Assembly (NCBI GenBank): GCA_036346405.1
Contig: CM070550.1
Span: 12,000,115 to 12,064,114, forward strand
Reading direction: 5' to 3'
DNA length: 64,000 bases
DNA from: Phyllostachys edulis
Taxonomy: Eukaryota > Streptophyta > Magnoliopsida > Poales > Poaceae
Within the stretch, counting starts at the first letter, position 1; each line of letters starts with the position of its first letter. The notes under the pieces are model-generated. The model saw only the letters and a list, made by a program, of their open reading frames with translations. It was not told the origin of the DNA and did no database searches. Positions 46,553-58,250 of the stretch are shown here, one piece after another. Made by a program: the position numbers and the translations under genes.

Positions 46553-47323
46553 AACTTGAGCTTGCCCCTTGTTTGTCGACAGGCCTTATAAGTCGACGCT
46601 TTTTGGCCAGAGGAGCTTTGACGTCCTCCGCCTCCTTACCGATGACCATCAGTTTGACCTCTTAGTCGTCTTGACGGTCTGCCATGCCTTCTTTCTGCAA
46701 AGGTCAAAAAAAGAAACATTATTTAGTGGTCATTTTCTACAACTACGAGGTTCCAAAGACATAATCAATCCTTGATTACCTTTAGGCGTTCCTCCTTCTC
46801 ATTTGGGGATACGACCATCAGGATTCGAGGAGCCACTGCATCAGGTGGCGGAGCTTTCTAACAAACGAGTTTAACTCTTGTGTCAATCTCTATTTGAGGA
46901 AGATCTGCGTAAGCAAATAAAGCATTCAACAACCAAGCTCGAAATTAACCAGAAAGGGCCGAGTTGAAGAATTATTTACCTTTCTCGAAATCCCTGGTCG
47001 AATCCTTAGCCCCGAGTATCTCCACATGGGATGTTCTTGTTTCTTCAAAGGGTTAATACAACGTGTGATGAAATCCTTCAACACGTGCCATCCGGTGAGC
47101 CTCTCTTCCTTCAAGTCTTTTATGGCTTGAATAGGGGGGGGGGCGATCCGGCCAAGATCATTAGGAGTCGAATCCTAGGAAGAAATCTTCTCGGTAGCCT
47201 TCCCCACGAAGAAGAGGTTGTCTTCACTGGTCGTTTCCCAGTAAAACCACTTTTTCTTCCATCCTGGCCAAGACGACCGGGTGAACATTTGGATGTATTC
47301 CTTCGTTTTCCCGTCGTGGAGCT

Positions 47324-47713
47324 TTAGACCATGATTCTAGATTGTCTACACATCCCGTAGTAGTGCTGGAAGAGCTCTAGGTCTGGTAGAATTCTCAGGT
47401 AAGCCTCGCACAAGTATGCGAACATGCTCAACATTGTAATGGAATTGAGAACAAGGTTCACCAATTTTACCCCAAAGTGTTCGAGTATGAGTGTGAGGAA
47501 AGAGTGAGCAGGCAATCGAAGGTCACACTCATAGTACGCTTGGAAGACGGGAATTTGGTCAATCTTCCCTGATGGCCAATGTTGTTCCAAAGCTTTAGTC
47601 CACTTCACAAACTCTTCCTTCAGGATATTCTCGACGGCGACCAAAGCTTTCATCTTAGCCTCATCTATTTTCGATTCAGCCCACTTAAAAGCGGTTCCGG
47701 CCATCTTCTCCAA
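47324..47713 (-). CDS. Antisense ORF of gypsy family, PF04195-like, partial
   Basis: 129 codons open from ATG 47713. It begins MEKMAGTAFKW and includes FLTLILEHFGVKLVNLVLNS and LCEAYLRILPDLELFQHYYG, the motif block I associate with Pfam PF04195 (putative gypsy-type transposon). The same block occurs, broken, at 20240-20050 in the larger element. It lies opposite to the element's transcription. Codons past 47324 are lost to a stop, so this is the N-terminal part only. Function unknown. Confidence 0.55.
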   Translation of the reverse strand: MEKMAGTAFKWAESKIDEAKMKALVAVENILKEEFVKWTKALEQHWPSGKIDQIPVFQAYYECDLRLPAHSFLTLILEHFGVKLVNLVLNSITMLSMFAYLCEAYLRILPDLELFQHYYGMCRQSRIMV

Positions 47714-48154
47714 ATAAGGTGGATTTGGATTTGGAAAGGATTCAAGAAAGCGTTCGATTTGGTTGACGGCGGAGAACGCAAGAGCTCGACGAACAGTTCA
47801 AGCAAATAGGGAAAAGTAAAAACCCTAAGCTACGCATGCGATGACTTTTTATAACTGCACGCTCAAGTTAAAAATCGTGGTAACTCAATAGTTGCCACCA
47901 CTTCGAGAACCGCTCCAATGGACAGGTTTGTGTGAGTCGATTGAGATTCTTTAATTTGTCTGTTTGAAAAAACCGAGTTTGTCTTTACACCTCAAGTGAA
48001 ATTACCTTCTTGACCAAGTCTATTTCTGGTCAAATGAAATACCAGTCGGAAAGGCTTTACTTCGACCATCATTCTACGATCACCTTATGGTTGTAAGATC
48101 TACTACGACTCCTTTTCCATGTAAGTTACTTTCACTTGAAGTTGTGGGGCTAGA

Positions 48155-48933
48155 TGATGAGGATCTAATAATCCTCATTTATTTATTTATTTGTAATCCT
48201 CATTATAGATGGTAATATTTTTATATTACCTACAAGTATACCCCTTATTGTTCATAAGGGAAAAACTTTACAGAGTAGTCGTAAGTCTTACTACGACCAT
48301 CTCCTGGTCGTAAGTTTTCCTACGACCAGTCTCTAGTCGTACACTCTTCTACGACTAGCTCTTTGTTGCGAGTCTTGTCTACGAGCACCTCGTGGTCGTA
48401 AACTTCTCTACAACTTGGTCGGTCATGACCATCCTATAATCTATGAAGCCTACAAATATATGGGTTCGGTCGGTTAAGGAATCTTATGCACCGTATTTAA
48501 CACATGGGGTACTTAATATGCACTGTTGTTCTCTATGAATGACCGCATGAATCACCTTCGTCCCTAATAATAACTGCCTGGCGACGTGGGGGTGCCACGT
48601 CCCTAGCGGCAACCTCCATCAGGTGGTTCATCATTTAGAACGTTGATGCGCCTCTTCACCTGAAGGAACTGTCACCTCTTCATACGCTATTTAAAGGCTG
48701 AAGTCAGAAGACAGAAAAGGAGAGGACAATCGGGAGCACAAGCCCTAGTCTTTCTCTTGATTGTAATCAGCACACTCAATACAACCACACAGGAATAGGG
48801 TTATTATTCTCTCCGGAGAAAGCCTGAACCTGTATAAAATTCCTGTGTCATTCTCTGCGTAGCTTTAGTCTAGGAGACCCCCCTCCCCCCGAATCAAACA
48901 ATCATATGTAAGATCGGTTCTAGATCACCGACA
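48155..48933 (+). repeat. LTR of truncated gypsy copy
   Basis: TGATGAGGATCTAATAATCC...ATCACCGACA, 779 bp, homologous to the LTRs at 8405 and 20994, with a TATTTAAA box at 48689-48696 and a hairpin array at 48277-48419. It is clearly more diverged from them than they are from each other. Confidence 0.85.
48277..48419 (+). repeat. Hairpin array in the related LTR
   Basis: About five GTCGTA...TACGAC-type hairpins at 29-base spacing, at the same LTR position as 8523-8631. Some have decayed. Confidence 0.75.
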
Positions 48934-49076
48934 AGTATTTTCTTTAAGGTGGTTGATGTTGAATTGCTCATTCTTCCTTTGCTCAAATTCATGAAACTCA
49001 ATAACAGATTTAAGAGAAGCTTTAGTTCCAAAAAACCATTCGAAATATATCTTTCTTTTTTTTGAAACAGAAAGTC

Positions 49077-49316
49077 ATCTCTAGGTTTCTAAATGAACCA
49101 GAGAAGACGAAATACATATTCTATATCCTCCTTACTACGAACTTGAGTAATAATAGAGTGGAGGATATCGGTACATGACATATTGATAGCTTTAGCATAA
49201 GGGCAGAGGAAGAAGAGATGCTCATCAGAATATTTGGGAACGCGACGATGAACACTCTTGGAAACAGGTAGGGATTTAGTGACCAAGCGCCAAATAAAAG
49301 TTTGAATTCTCGGGAG
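49077..49316 (-). pseudogene. LINE reverse-transcriptase C-terminal tail (zf-RVT)
   Basis: The minus strand reads NFYLAFGH-like text, then VTKSLPVSKSVHRRVPKYSD and EHLFFLCPYAK, resembling the zinc-binding region (EHLFFHCPYAK-type) near the end of plant non-LTR retrotransposon proteins. It stops where a hAT-type fragment begins. Confidence 0.6.
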
Positions 49317-49317
49317 A

Positions 49318-49765
49318 ATGTTTTCTTGTTCTCCAAAGAATTATTTTGCCGACTTTGATGAAGACAAATTAATTGAACTTGCTAGGATGTATGCTGCTGA
49401 CTTCTCCCAATATGATTATATAGTCCTTAGGGACCAACTAGGCACATTTATTGCTGATGTGAGAGATGATCTAGATTTTGCAAACTGTATTGGCATTGGA
49501 AATCTTGTTGTGAAGATGGTTTATACCGACAGACACATAGTTGGCAACAGCAACTGTAGAAAGAGTCTTCTCAACTATGAGCATTATTAAGGCTAATTTG
49601 CGGAATAAAATGAATAGATGAATCATAGCATGGTATGCTATATTGAGCGAGATATATTTGCATGCATTAAAGATGATAAGATTTTAGAGCGTTTTCAAGG
49701 AATGAGGTCACGTAAGAACCAACTATTTCACGCTAGGGGCAAGTTAGGTTCTTACAAATCTAAAC
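49318..49765 (+). pseudogene. hAT-type transposase tail (TTF/ZMYM1-like group)
   Basis: The plus-strand frame 49318-49590 (SFADFDE-like start, LARMYAADFSQYD, FANCIGIGNLV) and further text to about 49730 (VERVFSTMSIIK-like and ERDIFA-like words in shifted frames, then RFQGMRSRKNQL) match the C-terminal dimerisation region of plant hAT transposases with a TTF-type zinc finger. It belongs to a different family from the element at 41405-45072. Everything N-terminal is missing. Confidence 0.65.
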
Positions 49766-50930
49766 TTTACGTTTTTTGTATTTAATCATACATCTGTTTG
49801 ATTTACTTTTTCACATTGTCTTTGTAAGTTCTGGTACTTGTCCAACTATTGATGAAGAAATGGTAAGCTAGGATAGAAATGAAATCTTTGTTATCTAGGC
49901 ACTCAAATTGTATCTCTACGATGTTATATTATTTATGTTTCGTCATATTTTTCTTATTATATTTTATGTTGAAACTTTTTTTTAAAAAAATATGTTAATG
50001 ATGTATTTATTTTTTATTTTTTTTCTTATGTCGTTATATAGGTATAAATTAACGTTAGTTTTAAGACATTAGTCACATTAGTCAAGTCGTAGTCAAATCC
50101 TGTATCCCCGCTGGTCGTTTCCTTTACGCTCACTCACGCAAAGCCAAAGCTTCCTCGTGGATAGAGATCATCTATCAAGTTTCTGGAGATATTTTTAGCG
50201 TTCTAGACCGTGCTTTTGACGGTGAGTCCATTGATGATAACGACCGGAAAATATCGGTATTGACAATCTACTCCACAAATTTACAGGTTTGCAAACAGGT
50301 ATTCTGCTCTAAAAGGCTAAAGCTTTTGAAGCGTGTGGCAGGTACTGGGATTCAAGATCGAGTTCACTTACAGTAACTTGATTCACAATTTAATTATTAG
50401 GTACTGAGTTTGGTTGGATCTCGTCCTGTCAAATGAATCTGAGGTTTTTTTTTTCTCTAGAGGCAAAATGATAATGGTGTATGTAAAAAATTTCTATATG
50501 AGAAGGTTGAAACGGCAAAAAGCAAATAAAATCAAGACATGTACAACACAAGATACTTATATAGTGTTTAAAGAAAAAGAATATAGTCACGTCATCAAGT
50601 GTCTATATAAAAGTCTTTTCCTCGAATGCAAATATCTCTTTTATAAGTGCTTAGATGATTGTATTATCTATTAATTATATATAGTTATATATATCTTAAA
50701 CACCGATGTTTAACTAAGCATCGTTGCTACAAAATAAGCATCTTACCTATCCTATGTAGCAAAAAAACCAATATTTTTTGCTAAGCACCTGTATTCTACG
50801 TGCTCTCAGATAAACTATCTCAGGACTCAGGAGCCGAAACCGATCTTTACATAGGCACTTGATGACGTGGCTATAAAATATATATCTATTTGTTGTATAT
50901 GACAAAAAAAAAATCTTGCTACTCAGGGTT
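49766..50930. other. Intergenic, AT-rich
   Basis: No coding region or transposon end was recognised. The frame at 50414-50674 is Lys/Tyr-rich from base composition alone. Confidence 0.5.
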
Positions 50931-50975
50931 CAAGAGTCAGGACTGATCCTTATCCGCTTACTCTTCCCGCAGCTG

Positions 50976-50983
50976 CTATAAAG
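50976..50983 (+). promoter_or_regulatory. Probable TATA box of the 51061 gene
   Basis: CTATAAAG about 80 bases before the start codon, giving an expected leader of about 50 bases. Confidence 0.55.
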
Positions 50984-51060
50984 CATTCGAACCAAATCCA
51001 CTCGCCAGCTCTCGACGAAAGCCACCGAATTAACCGACAAGACAAGGACCAACTCGCAAA

Positions 51061-52792
51061 ATGCTGTCTTCCACCGCTCTCCGGCCTCTGGCACCGGCGA
51101 CGCCGCCGTCGCACTCCGCCGCCGCCACTTCAACCGCGGCTGGTCGGCGCGCGGCGGCGGCGGTGCGCGCGGTGCGGAACTACGACTCGATCCCCAAGCG
51201 GGAGCCCTTCAGCTCGAGCCGCAGCATCCTTGACGAGTTCCTCAAGCAGGAGAAACCTCTCGTCCAGCGCACCAAAGACCGGATCACAGGTATCCATCCT
51301 GCTCTAGTGCCCTCCTCTTTACTGCCTGTTTTTTTAATATATTTTTTGGAATTTTTTAATGCGTGCGATGCGGCTTCCTGCCAGGGAAGGCCAGTTGTGG
51401 ATTTTGTTTTAGTAGTTTGTTCCAATTTTGACATCTTACTGTACTTCGGATAGAATTTTTTTGCTTTGGTGAATTGGGGTAAATTAGGGGTGTTTGTGAT
51501 CTGTAAGTGCTGTAATAAATTCTTAGCTATGTTTAGTTGCAAGGTACATAAGGGAATACTAATTAGCTAGGGTGTGATGATGGATGGAAAGGAAGGGTGT
51601 GGTGATGAACAAAGCACAAGAAACGGTGCTCTAATTAGAGTGATATGCTAGATGTAGAGGCACATCACACTTAGGTTCAACTCATTATTGGAATGTCTTG
51701 TGAGGCCGTTGGCATACTTAAAGCATTTATTGGAATGGTTCTGTTATTTGTGTCTTTGTAATCTTTTGGAAGCGAAATCTTGCAAATTTGGGCGACAAAT
51801 TCGATCTTGGGATGGTGCGTTCTGGGGTGACTTGATCGTTGAACTCGAATTATGGAACTCCGATTTGTTTGTGAGATGGGATGTTTACATACATATCAAG
51901 CATCAGTGTAATGTGAAATTCATGTTGCTGATGTCTGTAAAGTAGCATAGTGTGTACTCTGAGCAAAGTTGCACCGTGATCAGATGAGGCAGAGTTGTTT
52001 CATGGCAGGCAGAGTTTAAATCATGATGTGCAAGTGCTAATTTCAAGCGTCACAAAATTAGACAATTATAGAGTGCTAACGAAGCAATGTAAATAAATTT
52101 CAATTAGACTTTTTATCTTAAATGAGAATGGCAAGTCGCAAAAAAAATCAATTATAATGAGTTGTGATTTGTGTGATCCAATAATAAGTTATTTGAATAA
52201 GTTTGTGTGTGTAACATCACAGCGACACTGCATAATAAGTTATCAAATCAATTTCCTAACAATGGTTCTTCTGGTTTGGGTACAGATCATTGCACAACTC
52301 TCGAAGGTGATGAATGCTGCAGCTGTTGGGATGCTTACTTTGAACTCAATAAACTTGAGGTATGTACCGATATAATTCATCGTCTTTATAATCTTTGCAT
52401 TCGATATACTAATTTTGCGTACTACTTGGAATCGTTCAACTGACTGCTTTTCTCCATTTGTAACATAGCAAGAGCTACCCAAAGAGGAAATCGCAAGGAT
52501 GGTGAAGCATTCAGAGGGAGATCCGAGGTACCTGATTAGTAGCATACATCACCGTTCTGATTTACAGAAGAAAATGGCCGAGAAATCTCGTAATTCAATA
52601 TCATCAAACTCCCTGGGGCAAACGGCAAAGCCAAGACCTTTCCCTGTCCCTGACGGGCTGCCAAAAACGCAGGAAGAGCTCAACGAAGAAGAGGAGGCTC
52701 TAATGCCGGAGTCTCCTTATACAAGGCTACTGAGAAGAATGGGGAGATATCCCGATTGGTATACCCCTCGCCCAGATCATGAAACTGACTGA
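51061..52792 (+). CDS. Conserved plant protein, probably plastid-targeted, unknown function
   Basis: Three exons, 51061-51289, 52286-52359 and 52469-52792, all with GT-AG ends and matching phases, give 208 residues. The ATG follows a TATA box and leader. Residues 1-40 are rich in Ala, Ser, Thr and Arg with few acids, a typical chloroplast transit peptide. The mature part starts with NYDSIPKREPFSSSRSILDE; exon 2 encodes the cysteine cluster C79 and C87-C88-x-C90 (EGDECCSCWDAYFELNKLE), which could bind metal or form disulfides. Exon 3 ends in a conserved-looking ESPYTRLLRRMGRYPDWYTP near the C-terminus. I have the impression that this order is kept across plants but cannot name the gene. There is no membrane segment. 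Confidence 0.8.
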
Positions 52793-53649
52793 ATCAAGTT
52801 ATCAACCATCCAAATTGTTCCATGTGAAAATTTTGTAAGTGACCCAGGAGGATAGATGAGCAGCCTGAAGATCTGTGTGCTATCTGCTATGTACTAGAAT
52901 CGAGCATGGCAGCTTGGATTGTTGTTGCCTGCTTGCTAAATGATCTGTATGATGGTGTGTGTTTTATGGTGTTCATCTCTTCCCTTCAGGATTCACATAG
53001 CGCTCTCTTTTTTCCCTATCCTCAAGCTTTGCTGCCACATGATATCTGCTAATGTATCTTTGTATATACATGCGTTTTCGGTAATAGAGTTTCTGGATTG
53101 TTGTTACCTGTTTGACTGTTAAAGAGTAATCGCTTGTTGCCTGATGAACTGGTGATGGTTCCTTGGATCGTTTCCCCCTCTAGCAGAGTGTACTTGTTTC
53201 ACACCCTTGGGTTCAAAAATCGATATTCCCTATTGCATTTGGCAGATAGAAGGACAAATAGAGAATTTAATTTGTAGCAAGATGCTGATATGTCCTCGCC
53301 TGGTATGGTACGATTTCAAGAGCCTACTTATCGGACAGTTCCTTAAGCAAGTAGACTAGACTGATCCCAACGGTAACGAGTCCAACATTACGGGTTACTC
53401 GTAACACATGAATTTGATAGAAACTGGGTCAATTTCCGTAGGAATCCTGCTAAGTTGAAGACTACATTAGAGCCCGTTTCTAAACCAGTTCGCAAACCCC
53501 CAAACCCATAAATACCCCAACATTTGGCCGGAACCCCGTCGCACCCACCACAAACTCGCGCAGTTCGCCGCCTCCCCGAGGGGCAAACCCGTCCATTCAC
53601 CTGCCCCGCGCCGGAACCCGTCGGTTTCCTCCCTTGAGAAAGAACCGCC
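52793..53649. other. 3' UTR of the first gene and promoter region of NUP58
   Basis: T-rich 3' sequence to about 53200. CCCC/ACCC-rich sequence at 53490-53640 is the likely NUP58 leader; no TATA box was seen. The start context ACCGCCATGCC is good. Confidence 0.5.
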
Positions 53650-56600
53650 ATGCCGGGCTTCCTGGACCTGGACCTCGAGGCCACGGCCAGGCGCCTCAGC
53701 TTCTCCCTCTCCCCCTCGCCCTCGCCGCAGGCGCGGTCACGAGCGCCTCGATCGCCCCGGAGGCAGCCGGCTCTCCCGCCGATCGCGGAGGACCCCGCGG
53801 AGCAGCTGGCGGCGGAGACGTCCGCGCCCCCCTCGCCATGGACCCCGCCTCCGTCACGCCCGCTGTCGCAGGCGCCTTCCTGTTCTCTTTATCCGGTGCC
53901 AGACGAGAGACAGGCGATGGACTATGCGCCCGTTGCGCCGTCGCTGTCGCCGTTTCAGCCGCCTGAGGCGGTAGCGTCGGCGGCGGCGTTGGCGAGGGAA
54001 TTGGAGCGGCGACGCGAGGCGTTGGCGGCGGCGGAGGCGGCATTGCAGCAGCAGGCTTGGGCGGAAGCGGCAATGCAGATGCGGCTGTACACGGTGGAGG
54101 GGAATCCCGCGGGGTACAAGACGAAGTGGGAGGAGCTGCATCCGGCGTCGCAGGAGGTTCTGCTACAAATCGAGTAGGGTTTGCTTTTCATTCTTGCTCT
54201 TCTATTGGGGGATTGGGGAGAGGGGCATTTATTCCCTTCTTTGAGGTTCTTGATTTCATTAAGGTGAAAGGAGGGCGCATTATGTTATTGAGCTGAATCG
54301 TGGTTCTATTGGGTCATATTACGTTCTTGATGTCACTGGGAGACGGTTTGATTCTTCTGGGAATTCCTCCTCTTTCTTTCTTGTCGACTTTGGTTCTCGT
54401 TTCTTGGCTTCCGCTGTTGTGATCTTCTGGGATTTCGAACAGCTTGTGGTGGTGAATTCTACAGGTTTTGGGGATCAAAGGAGTTTTCTGTGTTTTTGTG
54501 ATCTTGACGCCGTGTCTTTGTTTGAAATGTTTTGTGCTAATTGCTCTACGATCGTCACCTGGTTCATGTGTGATTTTGCAGGGACAAGACGAGGGAGTAC
54601 AGGTATGAGAGTGAGCAGTTGGATCAGTACAGCCGCCTCTACGACTCGTCAGTGTCCAACAATAGTTTTGAACTCGATGCTAGTCATGTTACCCAGGTTT
54701 TTTCGGTTTTACTTCTTGGTTTATTCTTGATTCTTATTTGCAGTGCTTGTTTGGTAATCACTTAGGAAATGTTTCAGCCTTCACAGATTAATGTAGTACC
54801 ATTCACAGATTAATGTAGTACCATTTGTCGCAAAATAGATTGGTGTGGTTACTGTAGTACCGCCTTTGTATCAAACGCTTGTATATTTATTTGCCTTGCA
54901 TGTCTGGTAATCACTTTGGTAGTGTTTCGGTCTTCACAGAGTAGTGTACTACAAGCTGGTCTTAAATGTTCTTTAAGTATAATGTGATTTTTTTTAGATG
55001 TGATGGGGTAAGACTTATTTCCCCACACTTTAAATTTAAGGTAGAAGTGAGACTTAACTTGAATAGGTGAGTTCACAACTTGTATGCTCGCCATTTCACC
55101 CAAGAGAGTTCTATGTATAATGTGAATATCATTGGTAGAGTTGTTATTAGTACTTCATTTAAAGGTTTGGAATGCTATCGTCATAATGTTCTGCAAGATA
55201 AAGATTTTTTCTGACGTCAAGGGGCACTGAGAAGGTTTAGGGTATGTTTGGTTTACGATCCTAAGTAGTTATACCAAAATTTTGACAATACTAAAACCTA
55301 GGCAAAAAAAGAGTTGTTTGGATCGTAGTCATACCAATTCACGGGCAATGCCGAAATTGATGTGTATGGATTATGACCATACTAAAATTTGCAAAAAATG
55401 TGAGTGACACGTGGGGTCGGTATGACATATATTTTTTTGCACCAAAATATGTTAACAGTGGTTTTGTTTTGTTGATTAAATGACAATGAACACAATGGTT
55501 CAATCGGATTGCAAATCGAATACTTGGTTTAAGAAATATGGTAATTTGAAACTTGCTAATCAAATTTATCAAGCAATAAATGCACCTGGCCTAGCCAACC
55601 ACAAAGCGCCACCTGTTATTGGAAGATCTTCCAGCCAAACCAAATTTGGGGCGATGATTTTGGCCGGCTGAATCTGCCCGTGCGAATAGGAAGAAAAGGC
55701 TGGGTGTGCCAAAATTCCCGATGGTAATGCCAAATATTGGAATTGAAACAAACATTAGCTAAATTTTTAGGGTAATACCAAAATTTTGGTTTGGCTGGGT
55801 TTGGTCATGAACCAAACAGGCCCTTAGTCTCAAATAGCTGGTGTGACACGTTGTATGTATTGAAGACATGCCAGTAAGACACCTGGACAATACAAAAATA
55901 AGATACAGTTTCTCCGTTGCCCTTGACCTCTCATAATCTCACTTTGGGAATTTTATCTTCAATCACCTTTGTTGATTAAGCTGCTTTCTGATATTTAAAC
56001 TTCAAAATATTGAGAAGATGCTCAGAACTATAAGGGGCAGGGCAAATATTTGACATAATGCACGAATCCAGCTAGGTGAATTAGCACCTTCAACTTAAGT
56101 AATTGTTTGTGATAGGAGGATTTTCTTCTTCTTCTGTAACAGGAGATTGGATCGATCTCCACCATCATGGACAGGGAGAAGGCTTCCATTCAGAGCTTAA
56201 TGGCTGTTGTCAAAGAAATGATGTGGAACACAGATTTTGCTATACGTTCATATGTAAAGTTGAGACCAAGGTTCGTCCATAGAGGTGCTGGAATCGCAAA
56301 TGCTGGTTTTGCAAATCGTGCTGGATCTTCTGGTGCTCCTACTGATTTCAATCAGCCCTTGACCATGGCACCAACCTTTCATGGCTATAGTGGTGCTGCA
56401 AGGCGGCCTTCTCCTTTTATGCAGCACACTGTTGCCGGGTTTGAGAAGCAGCTTGAAGAATGCTGCAAATTGATTAGAGAGCTTGAACAGCTTGTTCAAA
56501 TGAAGAATGATAAAACCTATCCAGATTCTTTGGAATCTCTGTCAAAAGTTATGTCTAATGTGCATGGCTATTTCATCCATGTTGCTTCTAAGGTAATATC

Positions 56601-58250
56601 TGATACATATGGGTATTGAACACAGGAACTTCACATTTTGAACACCACATGTTTTTCCCCCTATAATGCAACAAAGTTCACTCATCAAGTTGTTCAGTTA
56701 GTATAAAATAGATAATTAAGCTGTCCCTGCAGTGACCTCAACATTTCAGACATTATTGCCATTTTAGGCTTCTATTCTGAGGGCAGCTGGCTTATGTCAT
56801 TTTTTTTACTTTCTGTTCTACTCATGAGGAAATTTAAGCTGGTATAACTGTTTATTTAGTAACACAACCAAAAAGGTACCCGGGGGAAAAGAGTCGCTTT
56901 GTGCGTGTTGCTGATTTAGCTTGACAATATTCTTGTTTGGGAACTATAGCTTGTTGCATTCACACAGTACTGAGCTTGTCTGATATTTTTGTTTGTCCAG
57001 GTGGAAAATCTTCATCAGCATGCTGAAACAATGCGAACTCAATATCTTAATGATCGGAGGCACATGGTTAATTGGAGTGATCCTTTTTTGGAGGCAGATA
57101 GAAGAGAGGCAGCTAAACAAGAAGCCGTGGCCAGAAGAGTCCATCCAACATTGCATGTGCCGCCACCAGTCCAACCAACAGCACTGGTTGCTGTTCCAGT
57201 GATGGCAAGGCAACCGCAGCAATCTTCATTCCCCACTGTGGCAACTTCCTCAAGCGCCTGTGCAACTCTTAGCACACCACCTTCTGTTATGCCTCCGCCC
57301 ATCATTAGAACGAGTCCTGCTCCATTAACTAACCCTTTCAGTTCATCGGGGTCTCTGCTGCATTCCACACCATTTGGGTCAGCCTCCACACTCACACTAG
57401 GATCCACACCGTCAACATTTTTGTGTGGGACTAGCACCCCATCTTCTGCTTCCTTGCCTGCGTGGGGTGGCACTTCACTTTTCCCAACACCATCTGGAGG
57501 TATACATAATATATCTGCGACTGGATAGAAGCTGAAAAAAAATTGAACCACTTGATTAAGAAATTATAGTATTTTAATTGAAGTAATAATCAATGTGGAC
57601 GCATCCGAAATGAATCTGGAGGTCTACATCACTATGGTCAATATCATGTACCTTTTTCATTCTAAATTTGTAAAATGAATGCGTTCTATTGGTGAATTAG
57701 GAAGGATATAATGCTATTTTATGGATCATTGGCATATTCAAAATGAATCTTATCAGAATTTGAGCAACATTGTATGTGGTTTTATGACATATATTCAGCT
57801 GCATACAGTGAAAGTGGTAAAAATGAGAATGCATCTGCACTTTGTTTTCTTCACATTACTTTGCAGCTGTGATGAACTTCGTGCATTGCACGATGAATCG
57901 ATGATTATTAGTTTTGTTACTGACAGGATGGAATCAGTTTTGCCTAACCCTAGTTACTTTCACTTTAATGCTTCAGATAATTCTTATCCTTGTTTCTCTT
58001 ACTTGTGGCGATTATAATTTATGACATTGTACCTTTGTGCTCATTTAGGTGGAACAACAGCTATAGGCTTCAACCATGCACCTGTGACTGTGAGTAAACC
58101 TTCAAATTTATATAGCAGTTCTCAGAACCAACATCGCATGTAGTCATGCTAAATTGTAATTTTTCATCCTATCCTGCTTGATTGGTTTTTCAATTTTCAT
58201 TTTTTGATGTTATTTTACTGTGTATGTTGCAGAGAGGGAGATCGCCCTGA
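53650..58250 (+). CDS. NUP58: Nuclear pore protein NUP58/NUP45 homologue
   Basis: A nucleoporin of the central-channel Nup62 complex, acting at the nuclear envelope in transport. Coding exons: 53650-54173, 54582-54696, 56143-56592, 57001-57499, 58049-58089 and 58233-58250; all joints are GT-AG and in phase, giving 548 residues. Exon 1 has a Pro/Ser-rich N-terminus, an Ala/Glu/Arg/Gln helix (about 108-140) and KWEELHPASQEVLLQIE. Exon 2 has SRLYDSSV. Exon 3 starts EIGSISTIMDREKASIQSL and carries the alpha-helical Nup58 core; exon 4 continues it to about residue 410 (ENLHQHAETMRTQYL), then gives a Ser/Thr/Pro-rich tail with only one FG. The protein ends RGRSP. If the intron after 57499 is kept, it ends at 57528 instead. 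A MITE sits in intron 2. Confidence 0.9.
55240..55823. mobile_element. Tourist-like MITE in NUP58 intron 2
   Basis: 584 bp with inverted ends GGGTATGTTTGGTTTA and, from the right, GGGCCTGTTTGGTTCA, followed on both sides by further inverted text (ACCAAAATTTTG). TTA flanks it at 55237-55239 and 55824-55826, the PIF/Harbinger duplication. No transposase is encoded. Confidence 0.85.

Larger units (their letters stand above)
45285..46555. mobile_element. MULE-like segment with captured gene pieces, right end lost
   Basis: The left end, TTTAGGATTAAGTACACG, runs through about 150 bases of text typical of grass Mutator terminal repeats, then abruptly into GC-rich coding pieces of different origin and strand. 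No matching inverted end exists on the right, where the truncated gypsy copy begins near 46556. A plus-strand stretch at 45985-46143 (KKVVAVRSAENPVHFAEAAQ) may be a third captured piece of unknown origin. Confidence 0.5.
46556..48933 (+). mobile_element. 5'-truncated gypsy copy related to 8405-21722
   Basis: It matches the 3' part of the large gypsy element from about 19180 onward: the antisense ORF, the leader to the polypurine tract and a full 3' LTR. The join with the gene-capturing segment is near 46556. Everything upstream of the antisense ORF is missing. Confidence 0.8.
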
